NCBI GenBank assembly: GCA_019914995.1
Contig: CM034137.1
Coordinates: forward strand, 5,669,155-5,733,154
Source: Acanthochlamys bracteata
Lineage: Eukaryota; Streptophyta; Magnoliopsida; Pandanales; Velloziaceae
Reading direction: 5' to 3'
DNA length: 64,000 nt
Made by a program: the position numbers and the translations under genes. Of the stretch, positions 48,721 to 60,030 are shown piece after piece (the first letter of the stretch is position 1; each line of letters starts with the position of its first letter). The notes under the pieces were generated by a model. That model saw only the letters and a program-made list of their open reading frames with translations. It did no database searches and was not told the origin of the DNA.

Positions 48721-48741
48721 CGACCACTCGGCCAAACTGTC
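48662..48741 (-). tRNA. tRNA-Leu (anticodon UAG)-like gene, probably degenerate
   Basis: Read on the minus strand it begins GACAGTTTGGCCGAGTGGTC and has an anticodon arm CCAGA-TTTAGGC-TCTGG, giving anticodon TAG for Leu (CUA). A class-II variable arm follows (TCCGAAAGGGC), then a T arm GTGGG-TTGAAAT-CCCAC, the acceptor 3' strand ACCTGTC and discriminator A. Length and shape fit a plant tRNA-Leu. Two oddities: the T loop reads TTGAAAT where nearly all tRNAs have TTCAAAT (C56 changed to G), and acceptor pair 6 is T opposite C. Both argue for a decayed or poorly functional copy. Confidence 0.8.
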
Positions 48742-48955
48742 TTATCCTATTAAGGACAAACCATCAAACAAATCACGTGGATATTAGCACTGGAAGGATA
48801 TTAGTTCCAACTCTAAAACTACCTACACTTTGATGTAATAAATGGCAACCAAACTCACACTCTACGTTGATATAGGCCATCGAGGGCGAGCTTAAATGTG
48901 CAAATTACATTATAATGAGCAATGTGCAACTTATGTTGCACATGTTGAGTGAGAA

Positions 48956-51900
48956 TCATGCTTCTTGAGATGCAGACTTCCTCTGCGTGCTTATCCTAGG
49001 GAAGCATCGATGGAGAGGCTGCTCTTGAAGTGGGTTGAAGGATGAGAAGAACGAAGGGTCTTCTACAAATGACCGTAAGTAGCTTTCTAGAACAGCAACA
49101 ATTTCGTCGAATTGTGGCCTTTTATCTGGATCTGAAGCCCAACACCTACTTACAAGATGTTTGAATGCCATGGGGCAATCAGAAGGTAGAGGTGGCCTAG
49201 CATTCTGTTAGAAATTAAAGTTAAAAAATATATAAAATAAAATGAAAGCAGCACATATGTTAACTAGCTAGAAAATACAGAATGTGAAAAAGATATGTTG
49301 GCACTATAATTCTCCAGCAAGTTCATCAGGTTGACATAGGCATCTTCGATTGCCATCTTACAAAAGCAACAATTTCACATGTAATTACACTCACCTTTTG
49401 TATGCTCGTGTTAGTTCACTATCACATTTTCTCTCTTAAAATATGTCTCACACAATGTTTGAACCAAATAAATGCGAATGAGTTTATGGATTTAAATTTT
49501 AATGATAGTATCCAGTATCTGCTTTGTCATGAAATATGTAAAGATAATCGCATCATAGCTTAGCGATCCTAGCTATTAAGACTTGGAGGATAATTTGCGC
49601 TTGTAACCTGACTTATATTGGAACAGTGCCAACAGACTATAATAGAGTTTTGCTCAAGCTAATATACAAGAGTTTTGCTCCAATAATGCTACCAAGCAAT
49701 GGGAGATTGATGTAAGAAGTGATACCACCTAAACTAAATGTGCCCCTCTTACTAATGAGCCCTAAACTGTGAAGCCTACTGTAAGTGGCTGATAAAGCAA
49801 GGTTTATAACTTGTTTAAAATGGAAAATTGCTTCTGCAACTTAGGGGTGGTTCTAAAATATCCAATTAACCAATAATCTTCTAGCATTATATGCAGAAAA
49901 TCCTACATAATAGTATGTATTGTAGAAAACAAATTATATACCTTATGGGCAACAGCGAAAGCAGCTTGTTCTGGAGTCATTTCTTCAAACGGTGTCAATG
50001 CAGTCAGTAGTTCCCAAAGAACAACTCCAAAACTGTACACATCCACCTTTCTTGTGTGATGTTTCTCCTTAATCATTTCTGGAGCCATCCAACGGTAAGT
50101 ACCCATAAACCCCTTGGTAATGCTACTTTGAGATTCTAAACATGAGATCCCAAAATCAGCAACTTTCACAGACATATCCTCTCCAAGTAGTATATTCTCC
50201 GACTTCAAATCTCTATGAAGTATTCCTTGAGAATGGAGATAAGTCATTCCACGAGCAATATGAAGGGCTAACTTTAAGACCAATTTAAGAGGGACAGAAT
50301 GAGGCTCTTGCTTGTGGAGAAATTTCCTTAGAGAGCCTCCTGGCATGTACTCAGTAATAATACAGAAGACTGGAGGATTCTTGCAAGCTGCAACAAACTG
50401 CAGAATAAAAGTGAAAGATATATCTTTATATTGGATATGAAGTTTCAATAAAGGTGCCCGTACATTGAGGTCGATTACGCAAATCAAAACAGGACAACTA
50501 CATTTATAGCAAACAAGCAACTTAAGAATTGGAAAAACTTTCATGGCAGCAAAACTATGAACTTTATTTCTCCTCCTGCTTAGCACTTAGCAGGGTTTAC
50601 CCCTTAACTGGACTTTCACAGCATGGCATGGAAAGAATCCAGAAAAAATCATGCTAATATATATCAGAACCATTGGGCTTGAAATATGACCAACTATGAA
50701 ATGAAAAGAAGAAAATGAAGCCAGATTAGAGGGTATTAATGTGGGAGAAGGAAAGGAAGAGGAAAATAAGAAAAGAAGATGCAAATACCTCTTACTTCGA
50801 GTCCTGCATTTTGTTGCATGCAACTATGTAAAGAACGATAATTTTCTAGTGCTTGAGGGAAAATCATAAAAGCAGCCTATGGTGATGCAAATACTGCTTA
50901 CTTCGGTGCTCTATTTTGTAGCATGCAACAACTTAAAGAATGTATGTTCTCTCCAGTTGAAAGTGAAACATTTCATTGTTTGGATATATTTAGAAGATAA
51001 TCCAGCTATGCTATGAAATCTTGTCTCAAATTAACCTGTAATGACAGCTTCCTCATTAAAATGGAGAGGAACTTGTTCAGTATTATATCTCTGCCATGAA
51101 TGATTGAGTACAGTATCAATACCAAGTTCTCATGGTGCAAATGTAACAGCCAAATGCATGAAGTGATCATCCTAGCAGAGCATGTTTTACTTAATTACTT
51201 GTAGTGACTAGTGGACTAAAAGATCTGACCTCATACACTTTTCTGATCTGGAAAAGATGAGTAACTCTAAAACTCTCGTTTAACCATAATTTTATTTGTT
51301 CATTCCCACTGAGACCTGATGTTATTTGGTAAATCACAAATGACACAATCTTTCCAGTTGCCGTACATACTTCGAGACTTCCCTTTTAGATACTCAACAG
51401 GAGAACCTCAAAAGAGAAGAAACGATGATTTTGTTTTTAGTTCAAGCATTTCACGTTCGTGGTCACGTACACATACTGTTTCAAATCATATCTATTAGAG
51501 GCCTCTTCAGTCAAAAATGCATTCAGCAATGTGTTTAATCCACTCTCCCCCAGCACCTTCAGGTGTACGTCCTACATGCTCTACCTTATAGCCAACACCT
51601 TAATTCATGGAACAAACAAGAAAATCCATAAGATTCACCATTGAAGAAGGATTTAATGGCAGGAAGTGCATGAAGGGTTAAAAACTAGTTAACTGGGGAA
51701 TCTCCATTTACATGACAAATGTTTAGTGAACCTTTATCAAGTAATATCTGTACTTGACACGAAAGGACACCATATATCTATCTGTCATGTACTCGACGTG
51801 AATCTGCTAAGATTATATTATGCTCTTCTGTTTTAACTGTGAACACTCTGCAGTTGTTAGCATATACTTGTTGACATATTTTGAATGCTGAAAGGACAAC

Positions 51901-53400
51901 ATACTTTACTGCGCTTAAAATTACTTGCTCTCTTGCTGAAGTATAGGCTCCCATCGATTTAAAGTTGTGCTAAAATTCAAACTACCGCATTGAGTATTTA
52001 TATGGATCTATGCCTGCACATAGTTTACTAGATATCTACACATAATCAAGCATGTCTACTTGAGGTAAATCAGAGTTGAATTACGGGTGAAGTACACTTG
52101 ATGCACCAGGTGCTTTTAGTTAAAGCCCACTATTGTGCACCACAGGATGTCACCTTCTTCCAGACACAGTTACTAGTTCGACAATCTGTAAACTCCATGA
52201 TCTCAATCATAGCCTATTATCTTCCCCATAGAAAATTAAATTCATTCAATTTAACATATCCAGTTTCCTAAAAGAAGCTGCTAAACTTTCCTCGTAAACA
52301 TGAAAATTACACTTATCTGGCAGGACCCCATACTTTTTCCTTGCAGGATATATCCATTCCAAAAGAATATACAAGAAAATCTGAAGAACTAATGACAACC
52401 AAGATAACCTATATCCATTCAGAACCTGTTAACACAACTCAGCGAAGTAACTAAGTTAAGTAAGTCCATTGTAACCAAATATGTCAATTAAATTTCACCT
52501 TCTTTTATCTATGATATAGAAATATGTCTGCCACCCCTGGACTATATTATATCCCGAAAGACAACCTTACTATACTACCTGAACTCTTACTATTGTATTA
52601 AACTCCCCCAACCTTCCAACATGAAAAACATTACACGCTTCTGAGAGGCATCCATGAAGCACATCATGAGAATAACGGTTAGTATTACACGAAAAGCAAG
52701 AAACCAACTCATCAAAAAACAACAAAAAGTAGTGCTACTTTCCACGGCCATTTCTAGACATGAAAACATAGGGCTAACATGGCTGATTTCTTGTCTTACA
52801 TTTGAGTACAAAATGCCTAACCTTTGGAAAACCTATGTCAATTAAAAACAAAAAAAAAATTCAACTAAATGCGTTGTACATCTCAAAATTTAATCATAAG
52901 TTGTATTTCCAAACTTAAGAAAAAATTCTAAAGAAAAATAATATTATTATAATTCTCAAAACAAAATTTATCACCTTGATTATGTTTGGGTGTTTGAGTC
53001 TAAGTAGCAAGGACACCTCTGAAGTAAACTGCCGTTCGAGCTCATCAACAGCAGCACCGGCAGCGGCGACTGATGAATCACCATTATTACCGATGGGGTG
53101 ACTCATCATCTTGATAGCTACTTCCTTCTGGCGATAGATCCCATGGTAAATCCTGCTGTATCTTCCCGAAGCAAACTTGGATCCAATGAGAAGCTGCGAC
53201 ATATCAGCGCTCCATTCTTCTTCACCTCTTTTTCCGTCGAATATCGCCGCACCGGTGCCATGGGAAACCAAGTATTTCGACCAGGATAAACCTTTCTTGT
53301 AGTCTCGTAGTGATAATCTTCTCTCCAACTTGCCGCCTCTCTGGTGTTGCTGGTTCTGACTTTTGTGCTGGTGCGGACGGAAACAGTTGAAATTCTTCAT
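48956..53400 (-). CDS. Raf-like (HT1-type) protein kinase, complete, 376 aa
   Basis: Exons from 5': 52975-53400, 49942-50397, 48956-49204; all junctions are phase 0 and the sum is 1131 nt. The protein is a Ser/Thr (dual-specificity type) kinase of the plant Raf-like MAPKKK group C, near HT1, whose Arabidopsis founder controls stomatal CO2 responses. The N-terminus (1-62) is basic and disordered. The kinase domain spans about 63-345: Gly-rich loop GSKFASGRYSRIYHG (73-87), Lys97 (VAIK), helix-C Glu128, HRDLKSEN (203-210), DFG (223-225), MGTYRWMAPE (240-249) and DVYSFGVVLWE (261-271), with the last subdomain CWASDPDKRPQFDE in exon 3. All catalytic residues are present. A Ser/Ala-rich insert sits between Lys97 and helix C. 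Intron 1 is 2577 bp. The exact orthologue cannot be fixed by eye, so no symbol is given. Confidence 0.94.
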
Positions 53401-53582
53401 GGGTTTTCCTCAAGTCTGATTCTTCAATTATCAATCTTTTCCCAAGAAAAAAACAGGAAAAGATGAGATTTTTTTCAGCAGGAGTGGAATGGGCTACATT
53501 TCGCGGCAATGCGAGAGGGCGACGACTGATTTGTGGAAACAGGGAATGGATTTGGAGTGGTTTGTGTTTTTGCTGCTGCTGT

Positions 53583-53601
53583 GAGAGAGAGAGAGAGAGA
53601 G
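53583..53601. repeat. GA microsatellite in kinase 5' leader
   Basis: A (GA)n run of about 19 bp on the plus strand lies about 180 bp upstream of the kinase start codon, in the probable 5'UTR (CT on the coding strand). Confidence 0.6.
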
Positions 53602-53699
53602 TAGAGAACGTGAGATGAAGAGACGCCAAAAGGGTGTGCTCTCTTCTGTCTACGGCAGATTACTGATGACATTCATCACTGCCACTTTCTGTAAACAAA

Positions 53700-54365
53700 A
53701 TTATCTAAAATGCCACTAAATATCGGGTAACAGATCTGGCCTGCCGTCAACCCGTTTGATCTGACAACAGAAAACCAAAAAAAAAAAGAAAAAGAAGAGT
53801 ATTACGATCAAAATGTTGACAAATGAATGATAAAACCAAATTTTTAAAATTTTAATTATCGAAAAAAATGAAATCACCAAAAAAAATTTCCTTAACTTTT
53901 AGTATGGCTATGTGGGTAACCAAAAGTTATTGAGATATAGTAATTCTGATTATGATTCCAATTCATGCCGTTTATGTTTTCATTCTAAATTTGTATCCAT
54001 ATAGCAAAGTGAGTTGAGGAAGTAACCTATAGTATACAATGAGGCTCCAAACGGATCCTTATTGGATCTTCTTTTTTAGGTACGCATAGTGTAATTAATA
54101 TAAGGGGTAAATATGACATTTGAAGGAAAACAATAGGCTGATTGAAGAAGGCCCATGTGTTTGGAGAGTTCTGCACGGAAAAGGAACGAGAAAGATATTG
54201 GCGATAAAAAAAGGCGGGCGCCCAAATGCGTTTGTCGGACAGCAGGGCCGTATGGAGTTCGTAACTTCCGTATACGAGCCTTCACCTCGGCCTTCTGGCC
54301 CTTCCCCTTTACGTGGACCCAACACTGGGCCACTTTCAGACCAATTATTAATCAATCAATTAATA
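53700..54365. other. No certain gene
   Basis: AT-rich flank, then at 54120-54330 a GC-richer stretch with overlapping frames on both strands that resemble nothing I know. It borders the left transposon copy. Confidence 0.3.
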
Positions 54366-55581
54366 ATAATATATTATTACTTATATATATATAGGGTGTC
54401 GTACACTCTATTCTATTGTGCACACTCCCGTACTCTAAATTTGAGCCGTCGGATTCGCTTAGTAATTACATGCAGCACAATAACAGTAATTCTATAAAAA
54501 CGTGTTTTCGTACACACAGTAATTCTGTAACATGTTATTCCCCATATGTAGTTATTTGTTTTTTATATTTTTTTTCTTCTTCCTCGTTCTCTCTCCTGTT
54601 TTTCTCCTCCGTTCTCTTCGTCTCTCCCGATCGAGCTTGGATTCGCCGGCTCGATCGATCTCCGGCGAAAATTTCTAACATATGCTACTATGCTTCCAAT
54701 TTCGTTCTCTTTTCTTTATTTTCTCTCACCATCTCTTTTGAAACCGCAGTCGATCGAACCCGACTGTCGCCGAACCTTCAACCTGCGATTGGCGATCCGA
54801 ACCCATTGCCCGTATGTTTTCTTCTTCTCTCTTTGTCTTCCTACTCTTGCCATCAATTTCTACCGCTCGGCCGGTGATTTCTCTTCCTGCTCGAGACGCG
54901 GCTTTTTGATCCGTGCCGCGTGCGATTTCGGCAATCATTGCAGGTCACCCTATTCTACCTCTGACCTTCTTCTTGGCCTCCTTTGTTGTCACTGACTGCT
55001 CGCCGTCGCAACCGGCTGCATCGAGTGCGTCCGAACGGGATTGCAACGAGTCTCGGCAATTGGTTGGAAATTTATTTTGATTGGTATTTCCTTATGATTT
55101 ATTTGTATTTGTTGTTATATGATTTTTTATTGTGCGATTTGATTTTTGTTGGGAACGCAGGATTGCTATGCAGCTGGTTGCGTCGGTGAATTCGTCGATG
55201 AACGACGAAATGGATATAAAATTTTATTTTTATTCTTATTATTTTTGCAGTTGGCAATGATTTCCGATGCAATTTCTTGAATGCGGACCTGTCACGGAGA
55301 AGGAGGAGCTACTGGAGCACCAGCAGAAAGAAAGACAACACATATGAATGTATGAAATGTCTTGTGTACAAATGAACATATGAATGCAGTTAAGGAGGAG
55401 AAGAAGGAATGGAAGAAACAAAGAAAAAGAAGTGCTGCTGGAGCACCAATAGAAGCAAAGAAATTTGCCCAGGAACAAAGATGTTTTCTGTAAGTGTTAT
55501 AAATGTCAGAAAAGTTGTTGCAAGTGTAATGTTAAAAAGTGTAGTGAAAGCTTGCTTGTTTCTGCTGGTGCTGTCAAAACT

Positions 55582-55725
55582 GAGCTATGGTTGCTCAAAA
55601 TTTTGCTGTAAAACCTGAGCTATGTTTGCTCAAGGTTGTGTTGTAAACATGAGGTATGTTTGCTCATGAATATGGTTATAGAAACTGAGCTATGTTTGCT
55701 CAAGGATGTGCTGTAAGAATTTGTG
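55582..55725. repeat. 35-bp tandem repeat, 4 copies
   Basis: Units with core GAGCTATGTTTGCTCAAG begin at about 55582, 55617, 55651 (GAGGTATG) and 55687, i.e. every 34-36 bp. Confidence 0.75.
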
Positions 55726-55859
55726 AATAATGCTCATATTTGAATGACATGTGAATGATGTTGGCATCCAAATAATTGTGAATGTGAATGTGTTGGTCGT
55801 TGTGTTGTTTGGAGTGAATGCCAGTGATGAATGAACTCTCATAGTAGATAAGAACTGGC

Positions 55860-56570
55860 TAGTGAGCAGTGAGATCACTGGTAGCTCACGGGCAGTGAGT
55901 TTTGCTCTCAGCTAGTGAGCTCACTGCTCACTGATTTCCGGCCAATGAGCTCACTGGTTTTCGACCAATAAGCTCACCGGTCTCCGGTGAGGAGAAAATA
56001 ATTTTTTTTTCTGTTAACAACAGTTGTATAATATTGTTTACACAGATTGAATATAACAAATTTTTTTCTTTACAAATCAATTTAAGAAATCTAGTTTTTT
56101 TTTTTATAACTGATTGAGCTTTGAATGCTCACTAGCAGAGCTCACTGACTCACAAGCAGTGAGTTGCTCTCAGCCAGTGAGCTCACTGGTTTCCGGCCAG
56201 TGAGCTCACCGGTCTCCGACAAGGATAAAATAATTTTATTTTTATTTTTTTCTGTTAACAAAAGTTGTATAATGTTGTTTACACAGATTGAATATAACAA
56301 ATCTTTTTCTTTACAAAGCAACTTAAGAAATCTAGTTTTTTTTATAACTGATTGAGTTATCAATGCTCACTAGCAGCTGACCAGTGAGCTCACTGACTCA
56401 CAAGCAGTGAGTTGCTCTCAGCCAGTGAGCTCACTGCTCACTGGTTTCCGGCCAGTGACTAAATGGTCTTCGGCGAGGCCAAAATAATTTTTATTTTTAT
56501 TTTTTTCTGTTAACAGTAGTTGCATAATGTTGTTTAAACAGATTAAACTAACAGAAATTTTTGTTTACAA
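55860..56570. repeat. Tandem repeat, about 250-265-bp unit, 3 copies
   Basis: The anchor GCAGTGAGTT.GCTCTCAGC occurs at about 55892, 56156 and 56404. Each unit has a cluster of AGTGAGCTCACTG-type palindromes ('cagtgagctcactggtttccggcc'), then 'aaaataattttt', 'ctgttaac' and an A/T-rich tail with 'cagattgaatataacaaat'. The third copy is diverged at its end. Confidence 0.82.
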
Positions 56571-56648
56571 CACAACTTAAAAGGATTGCATAATATTGTG
56601 TACAACATCTATTTGGATATCCAAACATGCCAAAATAAGTTCATCATC

Positions 56649-57720
56649 CTACTCTAGATGAATAACTAAGTCTTCATCATCGTTGTCGTCGTCTTCACTT
56701 GTGTCTTTGTCTTCCGCATCATTTGTACCGGTAACTATCAAGTGAAAGAGTAATGACCAATGTCAAGAACTAAGTAAAAGAGTAATGACCAAAGTTAGTA
56801 AGTGAGGAATCAAGGAACTAAGTAAATTAGTATACTTATTTTTTTTTCTTTCTATTTGGATTTTTAGGACAATTTCGTTTGTCGTGTTTAACACCGGATT
56901 TATTACAGTAAGCGCATCTTCTGCGTGTCTTCGTTTTGGCTCTTGCAGTAGCTTTCTCCAAACCTCCTTTTATTCGAGTACTACTCTTACATACCTTCCC
57001 TTTTTCGTTTCTGCCCTTCGTTTGTGAGATGTTGGGATTCAAAAGTAAAACTTGAGATGCCTCAATATGCTCTATTAAACTCTCACTAGCAGTATGTTGA
57101 TTGTCAGCTAAAATCTTATCCCGGTCGTTACTCTTTCTTACTTCTTTGAGCCCCTGTGAAACCTCTTCTAACTTTTGCAACAACAATTGGTATCCGTCAT
57201 TGGTTTCCGCTGCTTCATAAATCAATTGGTTGAAAACCATCTGGAGTTAAGTAGTTCTCAATAGCTCAGTATTCTCGTTGCTACATATAGGTCTCATATC
57301 ATATGTAACTTTATATTTGTTAGCTCTTCTTCCTCCATCTCTGAAGAATAAACTAATCTTGTATCTGTATATCTCGACTCTGAAAAATCTTCATAAGATG
57401 TCCACAATGAATCCCTAAAAACTTAAAGAGTTTGCATTCACAATTATCTTCCTTTATGGATGGATTAAATTTCACCCTCCACTCACGCCGATCACCTTCC
57501 ATCGAGACTTATAAATATAAGTCGTGTAGACATCACTACCCTTTTCATCTTCACGCAGAACATACTCAGATTGAGATTTTTCAAATTCTTTCTTGAACTT
57601 GTCGTACACATTTCTTGTGTACACTTTTGCTGCATATTTTAAGACATATGAGTTGCCTTCTACAATGCGACTCGAGTGCTCACTTATATAATCCTCTTTT
57701 TTTTCATTTTCAGTAAATTT
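56649..57720 (-). pseudogene. FAR1-related / MULE transposase C-terminal fragment
   Basis: The minus strand carries, from about 57720, broken frames matching 'YTRNVYDKFKKEFEKSQSEY' and a SWIM zinc-finger region, followed by an open stretch (56836-57240) with 'ASQVLLLNPNISQTKGRNEK', 'RIKGGLEKATARAKTKTRRR' and a zinc knuckle CAYCNKSGVKHDKRNCPKN. All four CCHC ligands are present, unlike in the right copy. A splice to an acidic last exon ending 'LVIHLE' and TAG at 56649-56651 is plausible. The N-terminal FAR1 domain and the DDE core are missing beyond the 57720 breakpoint. The reading frame is broken near 57420-57500. Confidence 0.8.
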
Positions 57721-57850
57721 TGCTGCCGTTTGGATAGACTTATTTCAACTTATAAGTTACAGAAATAAAAGTTACGTTGAGTAACTTTTTCAAAACCTTT
57801 TTGTTTGTTTGGAAAAAAATAACATTATTGACTCTATTAAGTTAACATAA
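57721..57850. other. Junction DNA, possible MITE end
   Basis: The sequence changes abruptly to 'gctgccgtttggatagactt', a common start of small foldback elements, and then 'taagttacagaaataaaagttacgtt'. No partner end was identified. Confidence 0.35.
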
Positions 57851-57852
57851 TT

Positions 57853-57855
57853 ATG

Positions 57856-57940
<85 letters not shown>

Positions 57941-57945
57941 GTACA
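57853..57945. repeat. (TA)n microsatellite, about 90 bp
   Basis: Near-perfect alternating AT with a few G interruptions. It lies exactly at the outer edge of the right FAR1/MULE element. Confidence 0.9.
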
Positions 57946-58779
57946 TATTGTGCACATTGAATCACAGCCGTTGGATCTTGATCCGACTACCGTGATTCTA
58001 ACAAAGGAAGAAACAACGTTGTTGTTGGGTGGTCAAGGGCACGCTCGTCATTCGCGCCCCCTTGGCGTGAGAGTTAAAATTTTTTTTTTTTCTCATTTCT
58101 CGCTCGCGAGCTCCTTGTCTCCGCCCGAGCGATCGTCTCCCGATCGATTCGGCGCGGTTTGACGATCGCCGGATGCCATTTTTCTTAATTTCTTCTCCTC
58201 TCTTCGATTCCTCGGCCAATTTTATCTTTCCTGCAAGTGATAGCCACCCTTAGCTCGAACACCGCGGCGAAACATCCACACTGCTGGCCGGCGATCGTCA
58301 TTCGGAGCTCAAAAATCGCGCTATTCTCTTCCTCACTTTCTTCTGATCGTTCTGGATTGATCGATTTCATCAATTCCGGCACCGAGCGTGTTGTCGGCGA
58401 TGGCGGGATACGGTAAGCTACGATTTTTTTTTTTATAATCAATTTTGTCTGTTTCGTTCTCGGTTGATCAATTTCATCAACATTCTACTTATACGCGTTC
58501 TTTTCTAATTTTTCTTGAATTTTTTTCTAGCTCGGCCGGCGCTGCCAGTGACGATGCTTCAATAAAACTTTTGCAGGTATTTCAATGTCAATCACTGATT
58601 GCATCTGTTTGAGTGAATGTTGGAGCAGAACAGAACAGAGATGCATCAGTGAATGTTTGAACAGGTGAAGGGATTAGTGAATGCTTGAACAGAGATTTGA
58701 GTGAATGTTTTGAATAGATACAAATATTTGAATGCATCAGTGAATGTTCTTTTAGGTGAATGCTTATTGTAAGCTATGT

Positions 58780-58900
58780 AATTGTGTAAATGTAATGCTC
58801 AAGAGGAGCTATGTTTTAAGTGAATGCTAGCGTGAGTAATTGTGTAAATATAATGCTCAAGAGGAGCTATGTTTTAAGTGAATGCTAGTGAGCCATGCAA
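58780..58900. repeat. 58-bp direct repeat, 2 copies
   Basis: AATTGTGTAAATGTAATGCTC plus AAGAGGAGCTATGTTTTAAG is repeated at 58780 and 58838. The GAGCTATGTTT core recalls the 35-bp repeat of the left element. Confidence 0.7.
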
Positions 58901-59019
58901 CTGAGAATGCTCGTTGTGAGCTATATACTTGTGAATGCAATGCTTAAGGTTGAACTCTTGCAAGTGTTATATGTGATATTCAAATGAGTTATGTCTAGTG
59001 AATATTCAAACGAGCTTTT

Positions 59020-59863
59020 TCTATTTCACTGTTTTTTTAAAAATATTTCTTTTCGCTTTCTTTTACTATTTATTTTTTATTTTTTTATTTCACTTTTTTT
59101 TCACTGTTTTTTTTTCATTGTCTTCTGTCATTGTTTCTTTTTCATTTTTTTTATTTCACTGCTTTTTTCTACTATTTTTTTTCATTGTCTTTTTTTCACT
59201 ATTTTTTTTCACTTTTTCATTTCACTGTTTTTTTTAATTATATTTTTTCACTTCTATTTTTCATTATTTTTTTTTTATTTTTTTTATTTCATTGCTTTTT
59301 TGTACTTTTTTTTTTCATTGTCTTTTTTCACTATTGTTTTCCACTTTTCTATTTCACTGTTTTTTTTTATTATTTTTTTCACTTCTATTTTTCACTTTTT
59401 TTTTTCATTTTTTTTATTTCACTGCTTTTTTTCACTGTTTTTTTTTTCAATGTCTTTTCTCACTGTTTTTTATTCATTATTTTTTTTACTTCTATTTTTT
59501 ACTGTTTTTTTTTATTTTTTTATTTTACTGCTTTTTCACTGTTTTTTTTTTCATTGTCTTTTGTCACTGTTTTTTATTCATTATTTTTTTTCACTTCTAT
59601 ATTTTACTTTTTTTTTTTCATTTTTTTATTTTACTGCTTTTTCCACTGTTTTTTGTTTATTGTCTTTTCTCATTGTTTTTTTTTCACTTCTCCATTTCAC
59701 TGTTTTTTTTTCATTATTCTTTTTTCACTGTTTTGGCTTTTCTCATTTTTTTTATTTCACTGTTTTTTTCAACTGATTTTTTTTTCATTGTCTTTTCTTC
59801 CATATTTCCCATATCACTATTTTTTTTAATTTTTATTTCACTGCTTTGTTCTCTGTTTTGGCT
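59020..59863 (+). repeat. Pyrimidine-rich satellite, left inverted arm
   Basis: About 840 bp of T-runs punctuated every 12-20 bp by CACTG, CATTG, CACTT or CATT. The innermost part (59727-59863) includes GTTTTGGCTTTTCTCATTTT, CAACTGATTTTTTTTTCATTG and CCCATATCACTATT, and matches the reverse complement of 63403-63541 nearly base for base. Long Phe/Ser/His-rich frames here are artefacts of the repeat. Confidence 0.9.
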
Positions 59864-60030
59864 TAAATCTTTTTTTATTTCACTTCAATTTTTCTTTCAC
59901 TGTGTGGAAATGCAAACAGAATTGAATATCACAGCTGTATATAACAAATTGCTCCCTATACAATACAACTTAATAAGATTGGATACAACATCCAAACGTT
60001 TCCAAAAAATGGCAAAAAAAAAACATCATC

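Larger units (their letters stand above)
54366..57720. mobile_element. Left copy of a FAR1/MULE-type element, truncated
   Basis: From the left: a TA run and 'tgtgcacactcc..gagccgtcggat' near 54420, a C/T-rich GC-elevated stretch (54550-55050), a 35-bp tandem repeat (55582-55725), a 250-265-bp tandem repeat (55860-56570), then the C-terminal part of a FAR1-related transposase on the minus strand. Sequence just outside that coding part (56560-56710) is clearly related to 59930-60125 of the right copy. The element stops abruptly at about 57720 where unrelated DNA begins. Confidence 0.65.

Noticed and set aside
54076-54995. Several overlapping 70-153-codon frames on both strands
   Set aside because: They follow from a GC-elevated C/T-rich stretch with few stops; no domain or splice structure supports a gene.
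55860-56480. CRISPR-like or regulatory repeat array
   Set aside because: Only three long, diverged units without unique spacers, in a plant genome and inside a transposon.
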